Shown: in pieces, positions 34,610-47,474 of the stretch | Layout of the letters: every line of letters starts with the position of its first letter | How positions within the stretch are numbered: the stretch's first letter is position 1 | Assembly: GCF_003573695.1 (NCBI RefSeq) | Contig: NC_039367.1 | Coordinates: 26,622,442-26,686,441, forward strand | DNA: 64,000 nt | DNA from: Papaver somniferum | Lineage: Eukaryota; Streptophyta; Magnoliopsida; Ranunculales; Papaveraceae | Direction of reading: 5' to 3' | Notes under the pieces: model-generated | Seen by the model: only the letters and a program-made list of their open reading frames with translations | What the model was told of the DNA's origin: nothing | Database searches by the model: none | Program-made: the position numbers and the translations under genes

Positions 34610-37600
34610 ATGGCTGATCGCCATCGGGTTCCTTATCAGACTCCGCCATCGAGCCCCTACAGATCTCCACATAAAAGTCCTGATATTTCTCCGCCAAAAG
34701 GTGGTCTTCCAAGGACTTTGCCACCATATCCAAGAGCCTATAAAGTTCCATCATCTTCGGGTCCAAGGGTCTCTATTATGAAGAAAGGAGATCCACCGAA
34801 AGGGTCTCGGTATGCGGTTAACCGTCAAGTGGCTAACCCTTATTCTCAGCGTGCTGATCCGAAGGGTGTGCATCAACCTTCTCCCCAACGCACTAAACCA
34901 TTAAATGTTCTTCCTATTCAGTCCCTACCTCCTCGGGCGTCGATGCAGTCGAGACCTAGAGCTTTGCAATCCATTCCTTTGGTGAAGAAGTCTTCTTCAA
35001 AATCTACAATGCCCCAGGCGGACCCTCCGAGGAATCCACCGGTTAAAAGGAAAGGCTCTGATTTAAATCCTCCAAAAGTGAAGAAGCCATTGTTGAATGA
35101 GCTCGATGACTCTGATGTTGTTCCGATGATACGAAGCATTTCGGTGGGGAAGAAGAAAGTCACTTTCAATCATGTGGATCTCGAACGTTCAAGAAGAAGC
35201 ATGGCCTCGAAGCTTTTGATGTTAAGTTCTTTGCGCTTGATGATGATCTTACCTATGATATGATCGTGAATTATAAGTATGATGAATTTCATTTGCTGAC
35301 TACTATGGGAGCCTTCGAGGCGGGTTTGATGCTGCCCTTGTATAGGTCGGGTGATTCTTTCTATTATGACGTTCTGGACAATCGCGAAGGTTCCACTCAC
35401 AATAATCATTGTCGTTCAGTGGTGCAGCTAAGTGGGAACTATCTTCGGACCTTGAGGGAGTGTTATCTTCGTAGTCATGGTGAAACGACGATGACCTACT
35501 ATACTCCCGATCCCGTCGAGAGAGAATTGTATACTCCTGCAAACTTGAATGCCTCTTTTGGGGATTATATCAACGGTAGGAACCGCAATCCTTGGAGTGT
35601 AGGTCTTCGTTCAATTCCTGCTCCTCGTGGTGAAGTTCGTCTCTTAAGTGAGGTGAGTGATTTAAAGCTTCGCTACGTTCTTGGTACCGGAGGGACTTCT
35701 CAGCAGAAACTCTTTCCTATTCGTGAAAAGATCAAGCGTGATCATGACTATGAGTGGCATGCCACTGTTATTGAAGTTGTCGGTCCTTGGGCTTACGGCT
35801 GGGTACCTGGTCAGCGGGGCATGCGGGGCCTGCGTCCTACCGCTGGTAGTCAACCTTGTGATAGTTCTCCAGCTCGCTATGGTGACTTCTGCCCCTGGCG
35901 GTTGAACTTCGATGAAATAAGTTTCGATTATGCCTTTGATGTTGATGATGAAGACGAAAGATCCGATGCTAACCTTCCTCCGAAGGGTAAAGCCGCTGCC
36001 AAGGTATGGTCCCTTATGTTGCCCCTTTTCTTCTTAGTTTAAGGTAAATAGTCATCGTTTTGATGCGTTGAGTGTTATATCCTTAGGCAAAGGAGAAAAA
36101 GAAGATTGTCGCGGTTCAGTCTTCTACTGCCCCTGCGGAGGAGGAAGACTTTCAGGATGAGGTTAACAGCCTCGTGAATGATGAAGATGTTGAGGACGAA
36201 GAGGAGGTTACCGATGATGAGGAACGAATAGATACTTCCCCTCCTAATCATGAGAAGGATGCAAGAAACGATGGTGGTACCCACGAAGAGATAGTTATGT
36301 CTGACATTCCGATGAACGATCCCTCTATTGGATCGGCGCAATCCCAGGGGAATGAGGATGCTGAGCCTCAGCCACCAAACCCCCACAGAATTTTCTTTTG
36401 GTAAGATTCACTCCGCTGATGGTCTGATGTATATTAACGCTGCCATGGGACTAGCTGATGGAGTTTTCTTTGGTTTCGCCAAATGATGAATGGGATGTTC
36501 TTGGGGATGAAGGTGAGAAAATCGCTGGTGGGGTAGGAACTGAGGCTGGCGGCGAAAAGGAAGCTGGAACCGGTGATGAAGAGGCTATTGGGACCGGTGA
36601 TGAAGAGGCTGCTAGTACCGGTGGCGAAAGGGAAGCTGGTCAAGAGGGCGATGAGACTCGTGTTATCAAGGAGGTCGGGGCCAAGAGGTGTTCCACTGGT
36701 CAAGTGGACGCGTATGATATTGGAACTTCCCCTGGTTCACCTTCGGAGGGTTTTGATAGAGCCCTGATACAGGATGGTGATGATGCTATACTGGATTGGC
36801 TGATGAAGAAAAGTCTGATGTTTGTGCCGAACCCTGCCCCAGTGATACCTGGTGAGAAAAACTCTGATGCCTTTACCCATCAAAGGATGCAACTTTCGTC
36901 TTCTGATGACGTTGCCGAAAGTTGGGAGAAGAATTTGGGAGCTACCTCTACCATCTTATTGGTCGATCCCCCTTCTTCTGTTGCTGAAATGATGGTTATC
37001 ACTGATGGGTACCAGTACGGTTATCCCCAACAACGTGTTCTTGAAGTAAGTTATTGTAGGTTCCATCTTTTATTGTTGGCATACCTTTTTATTAATAGTT
37101 ATGGTTTGTTCATGATTATCGTAGATAATGAGAAGTGAAAATTGCAACAATACTTTGTACCAATTCTTCAAGGCGAAGGCCCTCAAGCTTGAGGCAAAGC
37201 TTCTTCATAAGGAAGAAGAGTTGAACGCTGCTGAAGTGCTTATTGCTGCTAGAGACAATGAGATATTGGAACTGAAGAACCGTCTGAAGGGGAAGGATCA
37301 GCTCGGAGCCGAGAAGGAGAAGCTTCGTGTTGAGCTTGCATTAGTTCGTAGTGAGTTGGAGAAAGCCCGTAAAGATGCTTCGTCTTCTAAAGGTTTGTCT
37401 TTGTTTCTTTTCTTCCCTTCATATTCCTCTTTTGTCTTCTTAGTGTGTTATCTGAGTTTCCAGCCCTATCTTCAGTGGCTGGTATCCGAGAGTTGGCATG
37501 GCTTCGTAATGAGAGGACTCGCCAAGCTTTTCGGATTAAGGAATTAGTGGAGAAGATCAAAAAAGAGGATGACAAGTGGAACGCTCGGGCAGATGAGCAT

Positions 37601-38649
37601 AATAAATTTATGGCTCATTATCGATAGCAACGGCAACTGGCGGTTGACATGCAAAATCGTTATAATGTCGATCGCCAACAGTTCAACGAGACCCTAGAGA
37701 GGACCCAAAAAGGTCTAGACAAAGCTCGTGAGAGTATTTCTCGTCTAGAAACCAAGATAGCGAACTTAGAAGAGGAGCTACGTTAAGCTCGTTCATCTCT
37801 TGACCCTGAGGTTCAGGATTACATACAACGTTTTATTCGGGAGAGGGACGAAGCCAGGGCTGAGGCTTATGCACTCAGCAATGCTTTAACGGCTTCTCGG
37901 GCCGACGCCGCTCGTTTAGTGGATTTTGAGAAAATTCTTGAGATTAATATGTACATGCTTAATAAAGGGATAGAAGATACGAATAACGAAGTCAACCACC
38001 TTCGAAATTTAGATTCCATGAAGCAGGTAGAGTTGCATGAGTGTCAGTTTTCTCTCACGAATCTTCAATTGGATTATAAGAAAATTTCCGACGAGTATGA
38101 TTTCCTCGACGATGCCCGGGATGCCGTAGTAAATGAATATGAAATAGCTTCGTCTAATGTTGAAGGTACATATTTGTATGGTCGTGAGAACTTCCTTTAC
38201 TCTGATCTTCTCACGTATTTGTGTTTTCTTTTTCAGAGCTCGAGGGACAGCTTAGCCTTGCAAATGAAAGGCTTGAAAAGGCTCAATCTGACCTAGTACA
38301 CCAGCAGGGTCAGGCTAGGTATTATGAAGGGCTGGCTGGATCTCGGGACGAAGCCGCAAAGGAGGCGGTTAAGGAGGTATCTAAGTTGAAGTCTTCGTTT
38401 TCGAAGTCTGATCTCAAGGCCACTGTGATTGCGCATAAGTCTCGTAGTCAGCTTGCTGAGGAGATCAACAAGACGTTGACCAAGATTGAGCAAGGCCTTC
38501 CGAGGGACCATGTTATTACCAAGAAATATCCTCGTCTCCCTGTACACGAGCCGATGACCTATACCTCTGATCCTTCTTTGGGATGAAGTGTTCCTTCGTC
38601 TCAACCGAAGAATCCCACTGATCACGTGGAGTCTTCCAAAGAGAAATAG
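34610..38649 (+). pseudogene. Antisense ORF (aORF) of Tat-like element 2, five coding exons
   Basis: Exons are 34610-36003, 36087-37045, 37125-37392, 37476-38165 and 38237-38649. The donors visible are GTATGG, GTAAGT, GTTTGT and GTACAT; the acceptors are CCTTAG, CGTAG, CTTCAG and TTTCAG. The product would be about 1,240 residues. Its parts are a Ser/Pro-rich N-terminus (MADRHRVPYQTPPSSPYRSP), a conserved middle (VGKKKVTFNHVDLE, YKYDEFHLLTTMGAFEAG, RIKxDHDYEWH-like and VGPWAYGWVPG blocks), acidic repeats, GDDAILDWLMKKSLMFVPNP, and long coiled coils in exons 3-5. Lesions are frameshifts near 35190, 36380 and 36450, TAG at 37625, TAA at 37784 and TGA at 38584. I do not know its function. It is read opposite to its own LTR, as in element 1. 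Confidence 0.75.
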
Positions 38650-38747
38650 ATTTATGCGTATGTCATAGAAAGTTGATCTTTGTTGATTACTTGGCTCCGA
38701 GCCATTTTTTGTTGTATCTTGCTTTTCTTGCTTATTTCGGGATTTAT
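38650..38747. other. Junction between aORF 2 and the inverted pol segment
   Basis: A short AT-rich stretch follows the ancestral aORF stop. Recognisable pol begins at about 38748 with KELSHADALAYIS. This is the likely rearrangement breakpoint. Confidence 0.5.
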
Positions 38748-40242
38748 GCAGAAAAGAACTTAGTCATGCCGATGCTTTAGCTTATATATCATCCGTGATG
38801 AAAGATGAAAGCATTCAGGAAATCAAGATAACAAGAGTATACGAGTCCTCGGTCTTCCCTCAGGAATCCTTCGCTACAAATCGTGAAGACGACGTAGGGG
38901 AGGATATCGCTGACGATGATGTAGGGGAATAAATCGTTGATGACTTTCACGAAGATGATATCATGACAAGAGCTAACGAGGATGAAGACTTCAAAAACGA
39001 AGAAGATTGGAGAACCGAAGTTCATCTCTTCCTTAAAGAAGGAAGGCTACCTACAGACCTGAAGCAGGCTAGAAAAGTGCAGTCAAAGACGGGAAAGTAC
39101 GACCTCAGTGACATAATTTTATACAAGAAGTCTTTCTTGGACCATTGTTACGCTGCCTATCAAGAGAAGAAGGACACCGGGTTTTGAAGGACATACACTA
39201 TGGGGACGCAGGTAACCACAGTGGGATCAGATCCTTAGCAGACAAGGCAAAAATGCAGGGGTATTACTGGCCAACAATGATACATGATGCTGCGAGAATG
39301 TCGAGGAGATGTGAGGAATGTCATCGCTTTTCCAAAAGAATCCATGTACTGGAAACAAAGCTGAATTTGGTGGATAACCCATGGCCTTTCTCGAAGTGGG
39401 GCATAGACATTGTGGGACCCCTGATCTAAGGACCGGGGAAAAGACGATTTTTGATAATATCCAATGATTATTTAGTAAGTGGGTATAAGCCAAGGCCCTA
39501 GCAAGAATCCGCGACTCGGATGTATTCACGTTCATCTTCCAAAACATTATTTGCAGGTTTGGCATCCCAGCAGAAATTGTCTCCGACAATGGCAAGCAGC
39601 TACAATGGAAGAACATTGACATGCTCTTCGATACCTTCAAGATCAGGAAGAACAAAACAACCCTCATATATCCCCAAAGCAATGTCCAAGCAGAAGCCAC
39701 GAACAAGACCCTTTCCCGTATTCTCAAGAAGCAGTTGGACGAACACAAGTGACGATGGTGTGAGCAATTAAACAACGTGTTGTGGGCATACCGAATAACC
39801 CAAAGGTCCGTCACAGGAGAATCTCCGTTCCTCCTCACCTTATGGATCCGAAGCCGGCATCCCAACAGAAATCATCATGCCAACCACGAAGACCGAAGCA
39901 TGGGAGAAGAACCTTACAGCGGATGTGATGCTAGAAAGGCTCGATGATTTGGAAGAAAGAAGGGAAACAACGCTACAAAGGATGGAGAATTACCAACGAA
40001 GACTGGCGAGGGAATACAAAAAGAAGGTTAGGCTTAGAAACTTTTTAGAAAGACAGTATGTGCTGAGCACTATACCCCAATACCAGCGAGAGAAGAAGTG
40101 GGTCAAGCTAGCACCAACATGGGGAGGACCTTTTGTTATACATGATATTGCAGGAAATGTATCCTACTACCTGCGTAACCTAAAAGGAGAAGTCCTCAGA
40201 CACCCGTGGAATGCGAAATATCTCAAGCCATACTATCCATAA
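38748..40242 (+). pseudogene. Pol remnant of Tat-like element 2: end of RNase H and integrase
   Basis: It begins in the last part of the second RNase H (HADALAYISS), passes an acidic linker, then the integrase HHCC domain (HYGDAGNHSG, RRCEECHRF). The DDE core follows: KWGIDIVGP, EIVSDNGK, QAEATNKTLS. The end is GPFVIHDIAGN to KYLKPYYP, clearly homologous to the pol at 1690-3187. It is broken by TAA near 38931, TAA near 39427, a frameshift near 39470, TGA at about 39749 and a frameshift near 39838. Everything upstream of RNase H is missing. It lies on the same strand as aORF 2, whereas in element 1 pol and aORF are on opposite strands. Confidence 0.85.
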
Positions 40243-40695
40243 AAGCAACGCAGATCTGCATCTGCGTGAAGAGCACCAGAAGAAGAAGACAGCGTACCCG
40301 CTTGACATGTTTCTATCTCTGGGCGAGGAATAGCAGACCTCAACTCATCAATCAAACGAGCTTTTTGAATTCTATTGGGGAAAGTAGCTATTTACAATCT
40401 CTCGGGACTCCCCTATCAGCGTCTATAAGTGTAGGACCATGGGGAAGACTTCCACCAAAAAGAGATACCCAACCAACTAATAAGACAACGTCTCAGCGGG
40501 ATGAATGCATGCAAATACTTTAATAACGCATTACATATCCGGGAAAGCTGCATCAACCCCCACCATTCTGTGATCCTCTGACCAAGGATTAGCCAGCGGG
40601 GTGACAGGTCCAAAGTCAATAACGAAGTTGCATACCTTCGTTACTGCCAACAAACACTTTTTATTATCTACTTAATTTTCAATATCTATTTACTC
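40243..40695. other. Post-pol spacer, element 2
   Basis: Related to 3188-3870 (shared CATCTGCGTGAAGAGC, GACATGTTTCTATCTCTG and TCTCGGGACTCCC blocks). No gene seen. Confidence 0.6.
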
Positions 40696-40699
40696 GCTT

Positions 40700-41225
40700 C
40701 CTAAAAATCAAATAAACTAATGATGCAGGTAAAGCAGAGTTGTACATATCCAAATAAACGACTGAACAAGAAACAAACAAGCATCTCTTCTTGCATTGTT
40801 AGTAGACTTACAAATTGTGATATTATTTCATCAACAACTTTGGAGTGGATTGGGCATTTGCAGATTCTATTAAGGCGATTGTATAGGAATGGCCAAACAA
40901 GAAAGATAAGAAGATGAAGCATAAACTTTGGGGTTGCTTCGTTTTGCCATTTGGTGGACAATCTGGAGTGAAAGAAACAATCGTCTATATGGTACCAAGA
41001 GAAGAAACTGGAATCAGTTAGTCATTGCAGTGAAGTGTACTCTTTTTTATTGGGTTAGGCATACAAAAAATCTTGATGGCTTCTCTTGGAGCATCGTTAT
41101 TTGTAACTGAAATGTTGTTATTGTCATGAGCTAATTCTAGCCATGATTGTATCTTGTTTAGATAGCTTTCACACTTTGTGAAGCCTATCTTTAATCAAAT
41201 TTACTTTTTCTCATAAAAAAATGAA
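40700..41225 (+). mobile_element. 3' end of an L1-type LINE, 5'-truncated
   Basis: A reading frame near 40928-41110 encodes the C-terminal tail typical of plant LINE ORF2 (AIWWTIWSERNNRLY, with a WxRH motif). Degenerate upstream sequence (EWIGHL) belongs to the same protein. The tail ends in an A-rich stretch near 41213-41240, as expected for target-primed retroposition. It is truncated and non-functional. Confidence 0.7.
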
Positions 41226-43429
41226 ATAAAAAATCGATAATAATAATAGTTTTACCTGTCTCCGATCCCCATTTTCCCTAAACCCCATCCACATTACATA
41301 AATTGACATCATAATATAAATATATAGAACTTTCATACATCAAATTTTACGATGAAGAGATTCTTGTAACCATATTACAAGTTCGTTTTGCTTCAAAATG
41401 GATTTTTGATTTTTTGTGCACAACTTAATACGAATATCTCTAAACTCATTTGATTTCATTTGTCAATTTCCGATGTGATAATTGTGATGTATGTGAATTT
41501 TTTTACTACGAGTTTTGTATATACATAAATATTAAAAAAAATCCTCATTTAAATAGTTTTTGTATATACTTAGATACATTTTTCTGTTTCCTATGCATAT
41601 GCATGAATATGCCCAGATGCACATATAATTTTTTTTTCTTTTGGTCTATTCAAATTAGACCTCCATATAAGAATACTTTTTTTTGGTCTCTTGGATATTC
41701 TTATACAGAGGTTTTACTGTACACATTTTTTACATTACAAATAATTGTGCACATGCGCACTCATAAATATCACATTACTGCTAACCAAAGATAGCAGGAT
41801 TTCTGAGCTTTGTATTCTCACATAATGCATGGGGAAGTTTGGGTTGACCCTCTAATTTCATATTTTTACCGGGAAATCTTCATGGGTTTATTTGTATTTT
41901 GCAAACTTTCTCTAGATTCCTCCCTTTGCCTTACCGTGGATTTCCTTTCCTATATGCTTTTCCGCCCGATGGATGGGTTGTTTTCTTCATCATTTTAAAT
42001 CCATGGGTTTGATTTTCTTTTAGAGATCAACTGAAGAATGATAAATTTTTTTGGGTGAAACTACAAAAACCCATGGTGTTAATTTACATGACTTGAAGTT
42101 TAACAAATGAATTATGAGAATACCAAATTCATAAGAACCCTAACTTGAAGAACTCAACAATTTCAAGTCAGGAGCAATTGAAATCAATTCTCTAAAACAC
42201 AACAAAAAAGTGATGAACTACCATCTTATTTGAAATCAAAGAACAAGGATTTAGGGCATGATGAAACTGAAATTAAGAAGAAGTTTTCCCTACCTCTTAT
42301 AAAGAAATTAGGATGAAGATTTCACAACAACGCCACCACCGTAGTAAAGGAACTCATCTTATGAACCACCAATTTTTGAAGAAATTTTTGTGTTCTTTTC
42401 TCTTTCCATTCACATCTCAAGAAACGAAAAACAAAAACAAAAATATGGTAGAAACGATGTTGTTGTTAAGAAAAAGTCAAGGATTTTAGTGATGATAATA
42501 AGGCTATGAGAAAAAAATGAAAACGGTTTACACCAGGAAAGAAAACTTTTTTAGTTCTGAATCTGAGAAGAAAAATAATATTAAAAAAATTGATTTTCTT
42601 TTTTACCTTCCCTTTCCTTTGAACAGTTTTTTGGGCACCATGAAACCATCATTTCAATTTCAGGAAGTCATTATGAAGTACGCCTAAACTACCCTTTTTC
42701 TAGGAAATTATATTAATAACAAAATTACCCTTTCTAATTAAGTTAGTTTAATGATTAATAAGATAAAAGATTAAATTAAGTTAATTAGTAATTATGAGGT
42801 TACATTTATAAGAATAACATTAAATCACGATAAGAATGCACAGAAAGCGAGAATGAGCTGTGGTAAGAGATAAATTAAATCACATTATGAATATATACTT
42901 GGATAAATGTTAAATTAAATTCTTATTCAATACACGAAATGATTTATAAGCTTTGTAACGGATAATAATTACTCTTTGAGTTTATGGCACTAATAATAAT
43001 AATTAATGGCTCCATTGCCCTATATTATTTTCGAAACTTATAAACCCACTTGTAACTAACAAATCATTTGTTTATGAAAATTTTAAAATCTTGGATTTGG
43101 ATACCTAGATAGTGCTAATATATTTAGAATCTAAGTTCATCTGAATGACTGAATATCAATAGAATTTGCATTATCTTTAATGCACTATTGCTGAAATATG
43201 AGTTAACATTTTGGAAAAAAAAATGTTTCAGACTTAATAATCATAAGATAAATAGGAGAATCCAAGATGGTATTAACATGAAAATGCACAAAACTTATAA
43301 AAACTCGATAACACCAAGGAGGAAATAGCTAGGCAATTATCAAGAGATAAAGTTAGGTAAGGAACACTAGATATTTTAATTTAAAAACTTTAAAAAGAAC
43401 AAGTTTGAACATAACTGATTGTTTGCTAA
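41226..43429. other. AT-rich intergenic stretch
   Basis: About 2.2 kb of low-complexity, AT-rich sequence. Short ORFs lack recognisable similarity. I cannot support any gene, RNA or complete mobile element here. Confidence 0.5.
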
Positions 43430-43968
43430 ACTTTGAAGATGGGGAAATTTGTGCAAAGCCTCAAATAACAGAGATTTTGAAATAATACTTTGAAAACTCT
43501 CATCAAAATTGCTCCTACTTTCGAAAATATGGATTTATTTTCCTATGTTTCTGAGACAATGCGATAAGATGATGACATCTGAGAAGTGGTAAAAAAGCCA
43601 AACAAATCTCCTAATCCAGATGGGATTCTGATTTGGTTCTTTAAACATAATTAGTCCCTGGTTGGTCCTCAACTTGTTGGTGTGGTGCAATCTTTCTGGT
43701 CCTGTAAAAGTTTGAGTCCATATCTTAGCAAAACTTTCTTGTTTCCTATCCTAAAATTATTCATCCAAATACACATTGTAAATTTAGACTAATAGGATTG
43801 TGCAACATACTTATAAGGTACTTTCAAATTTGCTAACAAACCAAGGGAAGGGTATAGTAGATAAATTGATTTCACCTTTCATATCAACTATTTTACTAGT
43901 TAGGCAAGTTTCTGATAATATTATAGTGACATGTGAATTAATCCCTAAACTATAAGAAAACTAAAATA

Positions 43969-44647
43969 CAATATAACCCTTATAAATTGATAGTGTTGGG
44001 ACTCACAAAATTTATTAATTTATCGCGAAGTTAACAATCAATAAAATACAGTAATAATTGTTAATCCACAGATCAATTAATAATTTATTAATCTTTGAGG
44101 AATGTAGTTTACATACTTCTCAAAGATTTTTTGTCAGTTGATTAAATTATCCCAATGAAATGAATGTTGAATATCTTTTGAACTATCTCCGAGGAAATAC
44201 AATTTCATATTTTTTGACCGACGAGGAAAGTGATAATGTGGAAGCGGAAGAGGAAAGTGTAGTTATAGAGTCATCTTCGCGTAAAAAAATTATGATAACC
44301 GCTAATATATTAAATAATTTTTTAATTGCATCTTGAAACAACACCATGAAAAACTCTTATAATGTTAAGAAAAGAACCAGATAAAATTCAATCTGACATA
44401 AATTATATAAAAAAAATCAAGTTGAGTTATTGTTCGTCAAATTAACATAATTGAAAATTCATTTTATATAAGTTATAAAGTCATTAATTAATATGTCATA
44501 AGGGCCATAAAAATATTTGAAATTTTTTATTAATAAATTCAACTAGTTATTGATTTAGCACATTATCCTCGAATCGAGACCGCTAAAACATATTAATTTC
44601 AGCGTAGTTATTAATTTATCGTGGATGATTTCATAGGATTTATACCG
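43969..44647 (+). mobile_element. Pogo/Emigrant-like (Tc1-mariner) element inside the LINE
   Basis: The left end CAATATAACCCTTATAAATT, continuing with GATAGTGTTGGGAC, resembles the Emigrant/Lemi ends of plants. The right end GGATTTATACCG is a partial inverted match (CGGTATAAATCC read inward). TA flanks both sides (43967-43968 and 44648-44649), the Tc1/mariner target duplication. A TTATTAATTTATCG block occurs near both ends. A short acidic reading frame at about 44220-44336 ending in ILNNFLIAS looks like the C-terminus of a plant Tigger/pogo transposase, so this is an internally deleted copy. It splits the LINE RT between its conserved blocks. Confidence 0.65.
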
Positions 44648-45343
44648 TAGGATGTGTTGGCGTTAAGATTGATATGTAGAGAGCAGTTGACATATTCATT
44701 TGGGATATTTTACCAAAGCTACGAAAGCTATGGTATTTCGTAGTGATCGGTACTCTTAAATGACAATCTAGGTGTGTCTTTTAACCATACTAGAGGTCTT
44801 AGACAGGGGATCCTCTATCACCTTATCTTTTTTTTTTAATTTGTATGAAAGTTTTCTCTATGGTTCTTTTGTACAAAGAAACCTCTAAACATATTCAAGG
44901 AATAAAAATTAGTGAAAATAATACTTTTGTATCCCGTCTTTTCTTTGCGGATGGTTGCCTGATTTTTCCCACGGTAAATCTAGAAAGACATAATAATACT
45001 TTTGTATCCAGTCTTTTCTTGCGGATGGTTGCCTGATTTTTCCCACGATAAATCTAGAAAGCCGTAAAAATCTACCAACACTCTCCAAGAATTTAGTTTT
45101 ACTTCTAAGCATTTGATAAACTTTAATAATCCAAGTTTAATTTTTATTTAAAAAACTCATCTTAAACTTCAAATGATGATATCTAAACTGCTGAAAATTA
45201 AAAAAAATATATATTAAATATTTGTATCTATGAGCTCCTACGTTTACAGATGAATCCAAAGTTAACACTTTTAATACAATAGTTGAAAAGATGGAGGTTA
45301 GGGTTAATTGTTGGAAGAGTAAACTTTTGAACAAATAACAAAT

Positions 45344-45826
45344 ATGTCTTCAATTTTGAAAACCAAAGAATACACACACTAAATATCACCAATAATTGCT
45401 ATAAATTCTCCCCCTCCATCTAATAATTGTTCTTCAATCTGTAACAAAACCACTATTTCAACTGATGAATCTCGTGCTCCAAATTCCAATTTTAATGCCT
45501 TAATAACTCTTTTACCACGACTGGAAAAATCTAGATCGAAATTGGAGACCATTAAGTATTCATTTCATTATATTGGTCCTTTTCAGTTGAAAAATAGAGC
45601 ATCTAAAAAATAGAGAAGATGATGATCATTCGGCTGACAATTATCCAGAAAATGTGAACAATAAGAAAATGAGTTCTTTTTCGGATAAGAGTTTAGTGAA
45701 TGATCGTCGCAGAACTTCTTTGTCCCATTTTTTTTGATATTGACCTGATTCAAAAAAGAAAAACCCACCTATAAAAAAGCAAAACAAGTTTACAAATTTT
45801 GGTACTAGTCCTGTAGCTGATCTTCT
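45344..45826 (+). pseudogene. Broken fragment of the gene at 52612, embedded in the LINE
   Basis: Base-for-base similarity to exon 1 of the downstream gene, about 52713-53166: for example CTTCAATTTTGAAAACCAAA, ATTTCAACTGATGAATCTCG and AGTTTAGTGAATGATCGTCG. It contains stops and indels and lacks the first 100 bp of the coding sequence and everything after exon 1. No intron is spanned, so retroposition cannot be told from DNA copying. It lies exactly between the RT thumb and linker coding of the LINE. Confidence 0.85.
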
Positions 45827-46499
45827 AAACCGGTTTATTAAAAAGTGTAATATTTTTCAAGGATTAACTTTGTGTTCCCTAATCATATTTCCATAAGAAT
45901 TTGCAAGATAAATGGTTTTTATCTGAAGATAACATACCAAAACCTGAAACTAACTCTGAGATGGCTTCTTACTAAATTTGGAAAATTTTCAATTAATTCT
46001 ATGTATGACAAATTGAATGAACCTAAGAAAAATGCTAATAATCTTAACATGCCAGATAAATTCTGGAAGGACCTGTGGTGACTAGACATGTCTCAAAGAA
46101 TAAAAAAAAATTGCTTGGAAAAGTATCCAAAATGTTGTGCCCACTAATTTCAGACTACTAAGAAAAATTAGAGGTATTTCTTAATGTTGTTCACTTGGCT
46201 GTAAAGATAAAAAATTGAGCACCTTTTTAATCACTACCCATTTGCTAAAAAAGTTAGGTTCTCAACCCAAATCATGTTTAATTTCATTTTAATGATTATG
46301 TAAAGCTTAATGATATTTGTAAAGATTGGCTGCATAAACTTAGTACTCTAATCTCACTACAATTAGTATTTACAAAAATATGGTTCATCTGGAAAGAAAT
46401 GTGCAACAGAGTTTTCCAAGGAAAACAAAGGACATCATTACAATTAACTATAGAATTCAGAGACATGTACAATTTTGGCATAACAATGAAAGGAAACCT

Positions 46500-47000
46500 G
46501 GAAAACAAAATACCATTATGAAGGACAACATTGATGAAATATGGAAATTTCCTATTTTGAATCATCATAAGATAAACATTGATGCAGCATGGATAGACAA
46601 AGACAAGTCATCTGGTTTTGCTCTAATCTTAAAAGATGATACAAGTGAATTTGAAAATAGAAGAGCAGGTCCATCCACAACAGCTAAACCATAAGAAGCA
46701 GAGGCAATATGTATCTTGCAAGCAGAAACATGGGTCAGAGAGAAGAACATATGAAATTTCATCATTGACGGAGACTGCAAAAATATGTTTGACTACCTGA
46801 ATGACAATCCTTCTTCCATTTCATGGCAGAGTCAAGCACTTTTGAAAGAGGCGAATATAATTGTTAAAGCATGTCTTAATTTTCTCGGTTTATTCTTTAT
46901 TCCTAGAACTGCTAATAGGGAAGCAAACACTCTAGCTAAGAAGGCAAAACTTTTTGATTGTATTGCTAATTGGAAAACTACTCCTCCTCTTTGTATCGCT
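46500..47000 (+). pseudogene. LINE RNase H domain remnant
   Basis: KINIDAAWIDKD (first Asp), a Glu-containing EAEAICILQAE helix, IIDGDCKNMFDYL and PRTANREANTLAKKA are the ordered motifs of the RNase H at the C-terminus of plant LINE ORF2. Stops at 46692 and near 46750 break it. Confidence 0.75.
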
Positions 47001-47183
47001 TTTAAGCTCTCATTAGATAAATCTAATATCGGGGAAACTCACAGCATTCTTAAATCTAATGTCGGGGAAACTCGCAGTATTATTACATTAGATGTCTTTA
47101 TTATATCTATACCTGAAGTTTCTAACACCTCATGTTAGTCTTTTCAATGAATCACTAATTTTTGGAATAAATAAATAAATAAC

Positions 47184-47345
47184 GATATATGATTGAAATT
47201 TTATTTTATCCTGGTTAAACGTTACAGTTGGGCACTATGGGGCGTGGAGAAAACAAAATCTTATCCTACATCACTAATCACAGTAGTGTCCTAGTTGTTG
47301 TTGAAAACCTTTACTTTTAGATCTTATAAAAGCCTGTATATCATT
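47184..47345 (+). repeat. Duplicated block, left copy
   Basis: It shares ATGATTGAAATTTTATT, AAATCTTATCCT and AGTAGTGTCCTAGTTG-type blocks in order with 50767-50890. The two copies flank the MITE and the AATCGG transposon. Confidence 0.6.
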
Positions 47346-47474
47346 TAATCGACATTGTGCCGCTCGGTGATCTTTTTCATAGTAGCTTGACGAATCCGCC
47401 AAACTACCTAACATGGTAATTGAATTTTATGCCATCTTTAAAGAACACCTGAACCAGATGTGGGGTTTAAATTA

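Larger units (their letters stand above)
43430..47185 (+). mobile_element. Degenerate L1-type LINE with two internal insertions
   Basis: ORF2 pieces occur in the right order. They are the RT start (SPNPDGIL near 43612; a degenerate RPISLCNIL block near 43780), RT palm (TRGLRQGDPL-like near 44790; LFFADGCLIF near 44940, where the catalytic FADD has become FADG), RT thumb (EKMEVRVNCWKSKLL near 45285), the zinc-ribbon linker (GKFSINSMYDKL near 45980) and a C-terminal RNase H (46560-47000). It ends with (TAAA)n near 47168. Many stops are present. It is interrupted by a pogo-like element at 43969-44647 and by a host gene fragment at 45344-45826. Confidence 0.75.

Noticed and set aside
41450..41998. 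ORFs in the AT-rich gap
   Set aside because: Compositional ORFs rich in Phe, Tyr and Ile without family motifs.
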